Part shown: positions 1-7,273 of the stretch, piece after piece
Layout: each line of letters opens with the position of its first letter
Position numbering within the stretch: position 1 is the stretch's first letter
From: Streptomyces canus
GTDB lineage: Bacteria > Actinomycetota > Actinomycetes > Streptomycetales > Streptomycetaceae
Reading direction: 5' to 3'
DNA length: 64,000 nt
Assembly: GCF_030815415.1 (NCBI RefSeq)
Contig: NZ_JAUSWW010000001.1
Location: 4,526,001-4,590,000 of the forward strand
Program-made: the position numbers and the translations under genes
The notes under the pieces: model-generated
Told to the model about the DNA's origin: nothing
What the model saw: only the letters and a program-made list of their open reading frames with translations
Databases searched by the model: none

Positions 1-445
1 TGATCCGGTCGGCGAGGGCGTCGAGGGTCTTGCGGTCGACGTCTGCGGAGTGCAGCCGTAGCTTCACGCCCTTCTCGGCGGCGTCGCAGGCGGCCTTGTC
101 GAAGGCGTCGGAGGGGATGCGCCAGATGTCGGCGGCGTTCTTGTCCTCGTCGACACCCATGCCGGTGTAGACGGCGGAGTGCTTGCCCGCGGCCAGCTTG
201 TCGAGGCGGGCGAGGGTGCGCTCCAGCGGGGTCTCCTCGGCATCGGCGTCCGGGGGCGCCGGGACCGTGCCGACACACCGGTCCTCGGCCGGAGCGCCCG
301 CCTTCTTGACCGAGACGCTTTCCCGGGGGGCGGCCGGCAGGCCGCCGTCGGTGTGCCCGGTCTCCATCTCGTCGATGTACAGGGCCGCCCCCACCACCAC
401 ACCGGCAGTGGCGACGGCCGCCGCGATCCACCTGCGATTCGTCAT
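1..445 (-). CDS. Exported or membrane-anchored protein, C-terminus cut by window edge
   Basis: The reading frame starts at the ATG at 445 and runs open to base 1, so the C-terminus lies outside the window. The N-terminus has the charged start TNRRW followed by a hydrophobic stretch (about residues 6-24), which reads as a signal anchor or uncleaved signal peptide. The exported part is acidic, contains single Cys residues around positions 60 and 120, and has no motif I recognise. Codon use is typical for the window. I cannot assign a family. It lies upstream of an arsR-type gene on the same strand with about 40 bp between them. Confidence 0.7.
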   Translation of the reverse strand, partial: MTNRRWIAAAVATAGVVVGAALYIDEMETGHTDGGLPAAPRESVSVKKAGAPAEDRCVGTVPAPPDADAEETPLERTLARLDKLAAGKHSAVYTGMGVDEDKNAADIWRIPSDAFDKAACDAAEKGVKLRLHSADVDRKTLDALADRI

Positions 446-486
446 GCCACTCTGACGCCGGAGCGGCCCAAATGGTTCACAACGGG

Positions 487-819
487 TCAGGAAACGACAT
501 CCTCGCGCAGAACCAGCGCCAGCAGCCCCGGGAACCGGGCGTCGAACTCCTCCCGCCGCAGCCGGTTGACCCGCCTGGGCCCCTCGTCGCGCTGCTCCAC
601 GAGCCCGGCCGCGCGCAGCACCGCGAAGTGGTGGCTCTTGGCCGCCTTGCCGACGGGCACGTCGAAGGTGCCGCAGCTGCGCGACCAGTCGGCGGAGGCG
701 GCGAGCTCCCGCACCAGTTGCACGCGTACGGGGTCGGCGAGCGCCGCGAGGGCGGTCAGGACGGGCACGTCGTCGGGGTGGGTGTGCTCGGGGGCGGCGC
801 GATGACTGGTGGTGGCCAT
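487..819 (-). CDS. ArsR-family transcriptional regulator
   Basis: A 110-residue protein with the winged-helix layout of ArsR/SmtB repressors: LADPVRVQLVRELA (helix 2 region), then VGKAAKSHHFAVLRAAGLVEQRDEG (recognition helix and wing). The only Cys is in SRSCGTFD, so there is no obvious metal-binding Cys pair, and the inducer is probably not a metal. The start at 819 is chosen because GGAAGGACC lies just upstream; a longer frame reaching 939 would run through a tandem repeat. It is divergent from the quinone oxidoreductase gene at 966, and the intergenic region carries repeated GAGTG half-sites, so it probably represses both genes. Confidence 0.88.
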   Translation of the reverse strand: MATTSHRAAPEHTHPDDVPVLTALAALADPVRVQLVRELAASADWSRSCGTFDVPVGKAAKSHHFAVLRAAGLVEQRDEGPRRVNRLRREEFDARFPGLLALVLREDVVS

Positions 820-856
820 GGTGAGTGGTCCTTCCGTGCGCCCCTTGCCGCTTGGC

Positions 857-900
857 TGCTTGCCGAGTGGGTGCTTGCCGAGTGGGTGCTTGCAGAGTGT
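857..900. repeat. 15-bp tandem repeat, three copies, upstream of arsR gene
   Basis: Two identical 15-bp units (tgcttgccgagtggg at 857-871 and 872-886) are followed by a diverged third unit (887-900). Each contains GAGTG, the core of the palindromic operator next to it, and the third unit merges into that operator. The repeat lies in the 5' region of the arsR-type gene. Confidence 0.8.
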
Positions 901-949
901 TCGATGAAAACCATACACTCGTGAGTGTTCGCTTTTCATTGAACACTCT
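894..949. promoter_or_regulatory. Nested inverted-repeat operator between arsR-type gene and quinone oxidoreductase gene
   Basis: A 17-bp arm at 894-910 (agagtgttcgatgaaaa) is matched by its inverted copy at 933-949 with one mismatch. Between them lies a second palindrome, ACACTC-2-GAGTGT, at 915-928. GAGTGTTC occurs at 895-902 and 923-930 and inverted at 941-948. The position between divergent start codons suggests this is the binding region of the ArsR protein. That is an inference from layout. Confidence 0.7.
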
Positions 950-965
950 CCGGACGAGGTGTGGC

Positions 966-1940
966 ATGCGCGCGGTCGAGATCCAGGAACACGGCGGTCC
1001 CGAGGTCCTCGAGGTCGTCGAGGTGGACGTCCCCGAGCCCGGCCCCGGGCAGGTGAGCGTCGACGTGGCGTACGCCGGGATCAACTTCGCCGACCTGAAG
1101 GCGAGGGAGACCGGGTACCGGGTGCCGTCGCTGCCCTTCCGGCCAGGCCTCGAGATCTCCGGACACGTGCGGGCCCTCGGCGCGGGCGTCACGGGGCTCA
1201 CCGTCGGCCAGGAGGTCGCCGCACTGACCGCCGGCGGCGCCTACGCCGAGGTCGCCGTCGCGGAGGCGGCCACCGTCTTCCCGGTCCCCTCCGGCGTCGG
1301 CCTGCGCACCGCCGCGACCCTGCCGACCGTACTGCCGACGTCGTACGCGCTCATCCACTCCGCGGGCCGGCTCCAGCCCGGCGAGACGGTCCTCGCGCAG
1401 GGCGCCGCCGGGGGCGTCGGAACGGTCGCGGGCCGACTGGCGAAGGCGGCCGGGGCCACCGTCCTGGGGGTCGTGTCGAGCGCGGGGAAGGCCGCGTTCG
1501 CGAAGGAGCACGGCTCCTACGACGAGGTCTTCGTCGGCGACTTCGAGAAGGCCGTACAGGAATCCACCCACGGCCGCGGCGTCGACCTCGCCCTCGACCC
1601 CGTCGGCGGCGACACCTTCCGCGCCTCACTCGCCGCCCTCGCCCCCTTCGGGCGCCTCGTCTCCTTCGGCAACGCAAGCGGCGCGGCGCCATGGAGCGTC
1701 GGGCAGCCCGAACTGTTCCCGTACGGCGTGAGCGTCGGCGGCTTCTCCATCCTCACCCTCGCCCGGACCGCACCCGACGAGCTGCGGACACTCACCGAGC
1801 GGGCCTTCGCGAAGGTCGCCGACGGGACCGTCACGCTCCCCGTCACCGCCGAGTTCGACCTGGCCGAGGCGGCGGAGGCGCACCGGCTGATGGGGGCACG
1901 GACGAGCACGGGCAAGCTGCTACTGCGGGTGAACGGCTAG
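966..1940 (+). CDS. NADPH:quinone oxidoreductase family protein (zinc-independent MDR)
   Basis: A 324-residue medium-chain dehydrogenase/reductase of the quinone oxidoreductase branch. The N-terminal GroES-like fold has PGPGQVSVDVAYAGINFADL. The Rossmann motif GAAGGVGTVAGRLAKAAGA lies near residue 145, and DLALDPVGGDTF follows. The Cys and His ligands of zinc-dependent alcohol dehydrogenases are absent. It probably reduces quinones or other electrophiles with NADPH in the cytoplasm. The ATG at 966 begins MRAVEIQEHGGPEVLEV, the usual family start. It is divergent from an ArsR regulator and shares its operator, which suggests induction by a small electrophilic or oxidising compound. Confidence 0.9.
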   Translation: MRAVEIQEHGGPEVLEVVEVDVPEPGPGQVSVDVAYAGINFADLKARETGYRVPSLPFRPGLEISGHVRALGAGVTGLTVGQEVAALTAGGAYAEVAVAEAATVFPVPSGVGLRTAATLPTVLPTSYALIHSAGRLQPGETVLAQGAAGGVGTVAGRLAKAAGATVLGVVSSAGKAAFAKEHGSYDEVFVGDFEKAVQESTHGRGVDLALDPVGGDTFRASLAALAPFGRLVSFGNASGAAPWSVGQPELFPYGVSVGGFSILTLARTAPDELRTLTERAFAKVADGTVTLPVTAEFDLAEAAEAHRLMGARTSTGKLLLRVNG

Positions 1941-2144
1941 ATCCTGGCGGAGCGCTGGGAGCTTCGCCCCGCGCAGGCCGTCGCCGCCACCCCGTTGAAC
2001 GGCAGGACCTGCGCGACCGCCGCGACATGGCCAACGGCCAGGAACTCCGTGACGCCCAGCAGGCGACGAGGCTGCGCGAATCCTGCCGGAACGGATCTGG
2101 CGCCCGGCGACGGGAGAGTGACGGGCGCCACTCACCACCAGGGT
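1941..2144. other. Intergenic gap between quinone oxidoreductase gene and argG promoter
   Basis: Short frames exist on both strands, but none has a ribosome site, a recognisable domain or consistent codon bias. I see no hairpin terminator after the stop at 1940. Confidence 0.4.
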
Positions 2145-2179
2145 TTGCATGACCATGCGTTCCGATGCATAATCTTCCT
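2145..2179 (+). promoter_or_regulatory. argG promoter with overlapping ArgR-type boxes; leaderless start
   Basis: A -35 element TTGCAT (2145-2150), a 17-bp spacer and a -10 element CATAAT (2168-2173) place the transcription start at or next to the ATG at 2180. No Shine-Dalgarno sequence precedes that ATG, so the mRNA is predicted to be leaderless. The spacer region reads tgcatgaccatgcg and then cgatgcataat. The spaced TGCAT/ATGCA pairs resemble the tandem ARG boxes described in front of Streptomyces arg genes. ArgR bound here would cover the promoter. Confidence 0.65.
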
Positions 2180-3634
2180 ATGTCCAAGGTCCTCACCTCC
2201 CTGCCCGCCGGCGAGCGCGTCGGCATCGCCTTCTCGGGCGGCCTCGACACCTCCGTCGCGGTCGCGTGGATGCGTGACAAGGGCGCCGTCCCGTGCACCT
2301 ACACCGCCGACATCGGCCAGTACGACGAGCCCGACATCGCCTCGGTGCCCGGCCGCGCCCAGACCTACGGCGCCGAGATCGCGCGCCTGGTCGACTGCCG
2401 CGCCGCGCTGGTCGAGGAGGGCCTGGCCGCACTCACCTGCGGCGCGTTCCACATCCGCTCCGGCGGGCGCGCGTACTTCAACACCACCCCCCTCGGCCGT
2501 GCCGTCACCGGCACGCTGCTGGTCCGGGCGATGCTCGAGGACGACGTCCAGATCTGGGGCGACGGCTCGACGTACAAGGGCAACGACATCGAGCGGTTCT
2601 ACCGCTACGGCCTGCTCGCCAACCCGCACCTGCGGATCTACAAGCCCTGGCTGGACGCGGCGTTCGTGACCGAGCTCGGCGGCCGCAAGGAGATGTCCGA
2701 GTGGCTGGTCGCCCACCAGCTGCCCTACCGGGACTCCACGGAGAAGGCGTACTCCACCGACGCCAACATCTGGGGCGCCACCCACGAGGCCAAGACCCTG
2801 GAGCACCTGGACACCAGCCTCGAGACCGTCGAGCCGATCATGGGCGTCAAGTTCTGGGACCCGTCGGTCGAGATCGCCACCGAGGACGTGACGATCGGCT
2901 TCGAGCAGGGCCGCCCGGTCACGATCAACGGCAAGGAGTTCGCCTCCGCCGTGGACCTGGTCCTGGAGGCCAACGCCATCGGCGGCCGCCACGGCCTGGG
3001 CATGTCCGACCAGATCGAGAACCGGATCATCGAGGCCAAGAGCCGCGGCATCTACGAGGCGCCCGGCATGGCCCTCCTGCACGCCGCGTACGAGCGTCTC
3101 GTCAACGCCATCCACAACGAGGACACCCTCGCCCAGTACCACAACGAGGGCCGTCGCCTCGGCCGGCTCATGTACGAGGGCCGCTGGCTGGACCCGCAGG
3201 CGCTGATGATCCGCGAGTCGCTCCAGCGCTGGGTCGGCGCGGCCGTCACCGGCGAGGTCACCCTGCGCCTGCGCCGGGGCGAGGACTACTCGATCCTCGA
3301 CACCACGGGCCCGGCGTTCAGCTACCACCCCGACAAGCTCTCCATGGAGCGCACCGAGGACTCGGCCTTCGGCCCCGTCGACCGCATCGGCCAGCTGACC
3401 ATGCGCAACCTCGACATCGCCGACTCCCGCGCCAAGCTGGAGCAGTACGCGGTCCTCGGCCTCATCGGCACCGGAAGCCCCACCATCGGCGCCTCCCAGG
3501 CGGCGGCGACGGGTCTGATCGGCACGATGCCGGAACTGTCGGAGGGCGGCGCCGAGGTCATCGCCTCTCGCGGCGAGGTCTCCGAGGGGGACGCGCTGCT
3601 GGACAGGGCGGCGATGGAGATGGGCACGGACTGA
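2180..3634 (+). CDS. argG: Argininosuccinate synthase
   Basis: A 484-residue enzyme that condenses citrulline and aspartate with ATP to give argininosuccinate in arginine synthesis. The sequence follows the longer E. coli-type ArgG: the P-loop-like FSGGLDTSVA near residue 18, FNTTPLGRAVTG, WGDGSTYKGNDIERFYRYG, and GGRHGLGMSDQIENRIIEAKSR (key parts). It carries a C-terminal tail of about 35 residues beyond the E. coli length, rich in Gly, Ala and Glu. The ATG at 2180 is preferred because the protein then begins MSKVLTSLPAGERV, matching the family, and it fits a leaderless transcript. An in-frame ATG at 2165 would lie inside the -10 element. No other arg gene is adjacent. Confidence 0.97.
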   Translation: MSKVLTSLPAGERVGIAFSGGLDTSVAVAWMRDKGAVPCTYTADIGQYDEPDIASVPGRAQTYGAEIARLVDCRAALVEEGLAALTCGAFHIRSGGRAYFNTTPLGRAVTGTLLVRAMLEDDVQIWGDGSTYKGNDIERFYRYGLLANPHLRIYKPWLDAAFVTELGGRKEMSEWLVAHQLPYRDSTEKAYSTDANIWGATHEAKTLEHLDTSLETVEPIMGVKFWDPSVEIATEDVTIGFEQGRPVTINGKEFASAVDLVLEANAIGGRHGLGMSDQIENRIIEAKSRGIYEAPGMALLHAAYERLVNAIHNEDTLAQYHNEGRRLGRLMYEGRWLDPQALMIRESLQRWVGAAVTGEVTLRLRRGEDYSILDTTGPAFSYHPDKLSMERTEDSAFGPVDRIGQLTMRNLDIADSRAKLEQYAVLGLIGTGSPTIGASQAAATGLIGTMPELSEGGAEVIASRGEVSEGDALLDRAAMEMGTD

Positions 3635-3650
3635 GCACACCCCGCACGAC

Positions 3651-3692
3651 AGAGGCCGGCCCGACGCCCACAGCGTCGGGCCGGCCTCTTTG
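3651..3692 (+). terminator. Rho-independent-like terminator of argG
   Basis: A 16-bp perfect stem (3651-3666 with 3674-3689) and a 7-nt loop lie 17 bp after the argG stop, followed by a short T run. Confidence 0.85.
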
Positions 3693-3816
3693 CCTGCCCC
3701 GCCGGCCGGCAACCGTCCGCGGGGTGCGGTCGATCTCAACTCTCCACAACAGACTCACAGTTGCTCGCGCATTCCGACTTGCATCACGGACCACATGGAG
3801 TAGTTAATAACCACCA

Positions 3817-3849
3817 GTCAGTGATGAAGTCGATGACGTCAGTGATGAA
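3817..3849 (+). repeat. 12-bp direct repeat before the DUF6232-type gene
   Basis: gtcagtgatgaa occurs at 3817-3828 and again at 3838-3849, 21 bp apart (two helical turns), just upstream of the next gene. The spacing would suit a dimeric regulator bound on one face, but no regulator can be named. Confidence 0.5.
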
Positions 3850-3877
3850 CCGTCATCACCCATGCGCAGGGGGACCG

Positions 3878-4483
3878 TTGGAGAGAACCGAACCACCAGG
3901 ACACCACGACATCCCGCCCCCGCCCCTGGTCCCGCCGCAGGCGTTACACGGCATCGATCTGCGGGTCGGCAAGCACCTCCTCTGGGTCGGCGGCGGCGCG
4001 TATCCACTGGCGAACATCACCCGCGTCTACACCTTCATGCTCACGCCCCGCCGCAAGGACGCCACCGTGCTCTTCCTCAAGCGCGTGGCGATCATCCTGT
4101 CGGTGGCGTTCACCATGACGATCCTCGGCGGTCTCACCAGCCTCGCGAGCGAGAGCATGGCCGGCGGGATCCTCACCTTCGTCTGGCTGGGCGCGATCGC
4201 CGCGCTGGTATTCAGCCTGGTGGAGCTGGTGGCCGTACTGTCCTCACCCACCCTGTACGTGCTGGCCGTCGAGACGTCGGGCCCGTCCATCGCCATGGTC
4301 ACCAGCTCCGACCCGCACCAACTGGACCAGCTCGTCGGCAACATCGTGCACGCCATCGAGCACCCCGAGACCGAGTTCCACGTCAGGGTCGACCGCCTCA
4401 CGGTCAACCCCAGGAACTACTACTTCGGCGACAACGTCAACATGTACGGCGGCACGGGCAACGTGGGGATGGCGAACCGATGA
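3878..4483 (+). CDS. DUF6232-like membrane protein with C-terminal FGDNVNM motif
   Basis: About 201 residues from a TTG at 3878, preceded by AGGGGG; an ATG at 3845 is the alternative start. A soluble N-terminal part (LRVGKHLLWVGGGAYPLANITRVYTF) is followed by two hydrophobic helices (about residues 65-85 and 92-118). A cytoplasmic domain follows (SSDPHQLDQLVGNIVHAIEHPE). This layout is that of the DUF6232 proteins common in actinobacteria, whose function is unknown. The last 26 residues hold YYFGDNVNMYGGTGNVGM, which is nearly identical to the N-terminus of the next gene. The stop codon overlaps the next start (ATGA), so the two are translationally coupled. Confidence 0.75.
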   Translation: MERTEPPGHHDIPPPPLVPPQALHGIDLRVGKHLLWVGGGAYPLANITRVYTFMLTPRRKDATVLFLKRVAIILSVAFTMTILGGLTSLASESMAGGILTFVWLGAIAALVFSLVELVAVLSSPTLYVLAVETSGPSIAMVTSSDPHQLDQLVGNIVHAIEHPETEFHVRVDRLTVNPRNYYFGDNVNMYGGTGNVGMANR

Positions 4484-4548
4484 GCGGCGACCACTACTAC
4501 TTCGGCGACAACGTGAACATGCACGGCGGCATGGGCAACACCGGCATC
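4418..4548 (+). repeat. Coding direct repeat for the FGDNVNM motif across a gene junction
   Basis: The 54-bp segment 4418-4471 at the 3' end of the upstream gene recurs at 4495-4548 at the 5' end of the downstream gene. The encoded 18-residue motifs match at 14 positions: YYFGDNVNM, then Y or H, GG, T or M, GN, V or T, G, and M or I. Confidence 0.9.
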
Positions 4549-4827
4549 GTCAAACACCAGGTTCCGGCAGCCGACACGGCGTCGCTGGTGGATGCCGTAG
4601 CGGAACTGCGCGGCCTGATCGAATCGCTCCGCGACCAGGTCCCGGCGGCAAGCGCCCAGGCCCTCGACGACTCCCTCCCGGCCATCAGAGCCGACGCGAG
4701 CGCGCTCCCGCAGGACCGTCACCGCGCACTGATGGCGGTGGCAGGCATCGCGGCAACGATCGGCGCGGTGGGCCAGCCGGTCCTGGAGGCAGTGAACAGG
4801 GTCCTGGGCCTGATCGGCGGCCAGTAA
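4480..4827 (+). CDS. Small protein with N-terminal FGDNVNM motif and helical domain
   Basis: A 115-residue protein. Residues 6-23 are the motif YYFGDNVNMHGGMGNTGI. A short linker leads to a helical segment (SLVDAVAELRGLIESLRDQV) that looks like a coiled coil. A C-terminal Ala- and Gly-rich region follows (RALMAVAGIAATIGAVGQPV), amphipathic or weakly hydrophobic. No catalytic motif is seen. The ATG at 4480 overlaps the stop of the upstream membrane protein. Because both proteins carry the same motif at their facing ends, I infer that they interact through it. The function is unknown; an adaptor or effector role is only a hypothesis. Confidence 0.8.
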   Translation: MSGDHYYFGDNVNMHGGMGNTGIVKHQVPAADTASLVDAVAELRGLIESLRDQVPAASAQALDDSLPAIRADASALPQDRHRALMAVAGIAATIGAVGQPVLEAVNRVLGLIGGQ

Positions 4828-4853
4828 GGCTCCCGACGGCCCATCTGGACAAT

Positions 4854-4874
4854 CCGTGCCGCATTTTGGCACGG
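4854..4874. promoter_or_regulatory. Inverted repeat before transglutaminase-like gene
   Basis: CCGTGCC at 4854-4860 and GGCACGG at 4868-4874 flank a 7-nt AT-rich centre, 9 bp upstream of the next start codon and 27 bp after the previous stop. It could be an operator or a weak terminator. Confidence 0.45.
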
Positions 4875-4882
4875 TCGGACCC

Positions 4883-5794
4883 ATGCCCGAGACCAAGGAA
4901 GCCCTCGCCTTCTACGCCGCCCACAGCCCGTACTCCGACCCGGGCGCACTCGCCGGTGTCTACGCCGGTCTGCCGCACGACCCGGCCGAACTGGCCCGCA
5001 TCGCACGGGACTTGCTCATCCACCGCGTCGAGGGCGACCTCTTCGGCCACACCCACCCGACCGACCGCCTCCACAACGACGCCGAGTCCCGGTACATCGA
5101 CGACACCCTGAGCATCCTCGTCGACCGCAACGCCGCCCCGCTGTCGGTAAGACGTGATCCCGCCGACCGTTTCGTCGGCACCTGCCGGGACTTCACCCTG
5201 CTGCACTGCTCGTTCCTGCGCCACGCGGGCATCCCGGCCCGGGTCCGGATCGGCTTCGCCGACTACTGGGGGTCCAGCTTCCACGGCGACCACGTCGTCA
5301 CCGAGTACTGGGACGCCGAACGCGGCTGGCTGCTCGCCGACGCCCAGCTCGCCGACCCCTTCGTCAGCGGCCACTGGAAGGTGGGCTTCGACCCGATGGA
5401 CGTCCCCCGCGACCGCTTCCTCGTCGCGGGCGAGGCATGGCGGGCGATCCGCGAACAGGGCGCCGACGAGAGGACGTTCGGCCTCCATGGCCCCCAGGAG
5501 GGACCGTTCTGGGGCGAGCGGTACGTGGCCGGCAGCATCCGTCTCGACCTAGCCGCCCTCAACAAGGTCGAGACACTGCTGTGGGACGTGTGGGGAGAGG
5601 ACGAGGGCGAACCGGGTACTCCACTGCCGGAGCCGTCGCGTGAGCTCTACGACGGGGTAGCCCCGGTGATCTCGGGCGAGGTCAGCTTCGAGGCAGCGAG
5701 AAACCTCTTCGCCGAGAACGACACCCTGCGCACCCCACGAACGGTGACGTGTTACGCCCCCTTCAACGGCCCGAGCGTAATAACCCTCCGCTAG
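4883..5794 (+). CDS. Transglutaminase-like domain protein
   Basis: A 303-residue soluble protein. The transglutaminase-like core shows the catalytic Cys in GTCRDFTLLHC (Cys near 101), a His in DHVVTEYW (near 137) and an Asp in the strand that follows (LLADAQL). RHAGIPARVRIGFADY between Cys and His is the usual family signature. There is no signal peptide, so it acts in the cytoplasm. Bacterial members are Cys proteases or amide-bond enzymes, and the substrate here is unknown. The ATG at 4883 has only a weak GGAC before it. The stop overlaps the stop of the convergent pucR-type gene. Confidence 0.85.
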   Translation: MPETKEALAFYAAHSPYSDPGALAGVYAGLPHDPAELARIARDLLIHRVEGDLFGHTHPTDRLHNDAESRYIDDTLSILVDRNAAPLSVRRDPADRFVGTCRDFTLLHCSFLRHAGIPARVRIGFADYWGSSFHGDHVVTEYWDAERGWLLADAQLADPFVSGHWKVGFDPMDVPRDRFLVAGEAWRAIREQGADERTFGLHGPQEGPFWGERYVAGSIRLDLAALNKVETLLWDVWGEDEGEPGTPLPEPSRELYDGVAPVISGEVSFEAARNLFAENDTLRTPRTVTCYAPFNGPSVITLR

Positions 5795-7104
5795 GCCGAC
5801 CCCCTTAGGGGCGCGGGGAACTGCGCGACCAGCCACGACGGCGCAGCAGTCAACCGACCACCTGACTCGGCCACCCCCGCAGACCGCCCCCGAACAACCC
5901 GATGCGCACACGCCGCCGCCAACAACTCCCCCAGCAGATCCGGATCCCCGATCTCCAGCCCCAACAGCGACTCGATCCGCTCCAGCCGCTGATAAAGCGA
6001 CTGCCGACCTATATGCAGCAGAGCCGCCGTCCGCGTAGGCGAGCACCCGTTCCGCAGATGCACCTCCAACGTCCGCACAAGATCACTCGCGTGGGCGGCC
6101 TCCCACTCCAACAGCGGCCCAAGCGCATGCTGCACCAACCGAGCCAGCCGATCCCGGTTCGCGTCGACCCCGCCCCGCGTCAGCTCCCGTTCCAGCGCAA
6201 GCGCCCGAGAGGACGTCACCAACGGCCCCTCGGGCGCCCCCGGCTCCGCGGCCGGGACGGTCAGCGCCAGCTCCAGGGTCGTACGGGCCGCCCGCAACGT
6301 ATCGCTCCACCGCAGCCAGCCGCTCCCGACGGCGACGGCATGCCCGACGGCCACGGTCAGGCCGGGTTCCGCGGCGGAGCGGAACGCGTCCTGGACCCCT
6401 CGCACGGGGTCACCGGACCGGGTTCCGGGCAACGCCAGCAGCGCCAGCACGTCCCCCGGAAACGCCGCCCGCAGGACACTCGCCCCGCCCAGCACCCGTA
6501 CCGCCCGGTCCACCACCCCCGTCTCCCGGGTCCCGTGCACCGACACCCCGATCAGTCGCGCCCCCGGCCCCGGATGGAACCCCGCGAGCGCCGCCCGCGC
6601 CTCCACCTCGGGCTGGTTCAGTGCCGCCCGGTCGGCGAGGTCGGCCAGCAGGGCCGCCGTGTGGTCGTCGCCCCAGGGCCGTACGACCGACCGCCCGGAC
6701 AGCCCCCGTGCCACGATCGCCCGATTGGCGGCCTCCGTGATCCGTACGAAGGGCACGACGCGGTGCATGGCCAGCAGCGGCAGCTCCAGGCGGCGGGCCT
6801 CGTCGACCACCTCGGGCGGCATGGCGGGCAAGGACCTCCCCACCTCCACCGCGAGCCCGGCCGCACCGCGCGCGGCCAGCTCCCGGACGTAGCGGCGGCG
6901 GACCTCCTCGTCGGGGTCGGTGAGGCCGAAGCCGTTGGTGAGGAGCAGTTCGCCGCCGTCGAGGAAGTTGGCGCCCTCGTAGACCTCACTGGAGTGCACC
7001 CAGCGGACCGGGCGGTCCAGGGCGCCCTCTCCGGCCAGCAGCTCGGGCTCGGTGGCGCGGACGGGCCCGAGGACAAGGACTTCGCGGAGGGTGAGTGCGG
7101 GCAC
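5791..7104 (-). CDS. PucR-family transcriptional regulator
   Basis: About 437 residues from a GTG at 7104, chosen because GGAGG lies 5 bp upstream; upstream in-frame starts lack a ribosome site. The N-terminal PucR domain (LTLREVLVLGPVRATEPELLAG, WVHSSEVYEGANFLDGGELLLT in part) spans about residues 1-125, a GGDEF-like middle follows, and a C-terminal HTH_30 (NGCSPTRTAALLHIGRQSLY) ends the conserved part. Such proteins usually sense a nucleobase or amine catabolite. Downstream of the TnpB insertion lies a cytosine deaminase and oxygenase operon in divergent orientation, which is the likely target. The last 20 or so residues (LVAQFPAPL) are encoded by a dispersed repeat at 5801-5834. Confidence 0.9.
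   Translation of the reverse strand: MPALTLREVLVLGPVRATEPELLAGEGALDRPVRWVHSSEVYEGANFLDGGELLLTNGFGLTDPDEEVRRRYVRELAARGAAGLAVEVGRSLPAMPPEVVDEARRLELPLLAMHRVVPFVRITEAANRAIVARGLSGRSVVRPWGDDHTAALLADLADRAALNQPEVEARAALAGFHPGPGARLIGVSVHGTRETGVVDRAVRVLGGASVLRAAFPGDVLALLALPGTRSGDPVRGVQDAFRSAAEPGLTVAVGHAVAVGSGWLRWSDTLRAARTTLELALTVPAAEPGAPEGPLVTSSRALALERELTRGGVDANRDRLARLVQHALGPLLEWEAAHASDLVRTLEVHLRNGCSPTRTAALLHIGRQSLYQRLERIESLLGLEIGDPDLLGELLAAACAHRVVRGRSAGVAESGGRLTAAPSWLVAQFPAPLRGSA
5801..5834. repeat. Dispersed hairpin-plus-tail repeat, copy 1
   Basis: A short stem (CCCC-TTA-GGGG) is followed by gcgcggggaactgcgcgacc and agcc. The same tail occurs at about 31755-31784 and 44943-44972. This copy lies at the junction of two convergent genes and inside the 3' end of the pucR-type gene, which it extends with the peptide VAQFPAP. 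Confidence 0.8.
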
Positions 7105-7199
7105 GGGAACCTCCAGGGCGCTGACGGTCCCGCCGACAGAACGTCCGGCTGCGGGATGCCCGGAGAGTACTTTTCGCACGTTGCTTTCGTGTTTCGCCC

Positions 7200-7273
7200 A
7201 CAGGAGATTGGAACCTCCCCTCCCTGAAGGGGAGGAGATTCCTCACCTTCAGGGCTGATCGGGGTTTTCTGGC
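7200..7273 (-). ncRNA. Probable omega RNA scaffold and right end of the tnpB element
   Basis: Immediately 3' of tnpB on the minus strand, the sequence forms a stable hairpin (arms CCTCCCC and GGGGAGG), after a smaller one near the stop codon. In TnpB elements the omega RNA ends with this right-end structure and continues into flanking DNA as the guide. The guide here would start near 7200 and read leftward into the pucR-type upstream region. This is an inference from family knowledge. Confidence 0.45.

Noticed and set aside
1941..2164. Small minus-strand genes between the quinone oxidoreductase gene and argG
   Set aside because: Overlapping frames of 64-78 residues have no ribosome site or similarity and would overlap the argG promoter.
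2132..3739. Long minus-strand open frame opposite argG
   Set aside because: argG is beyond doubt on the plus strand. The antisense product has no recognisable feature.
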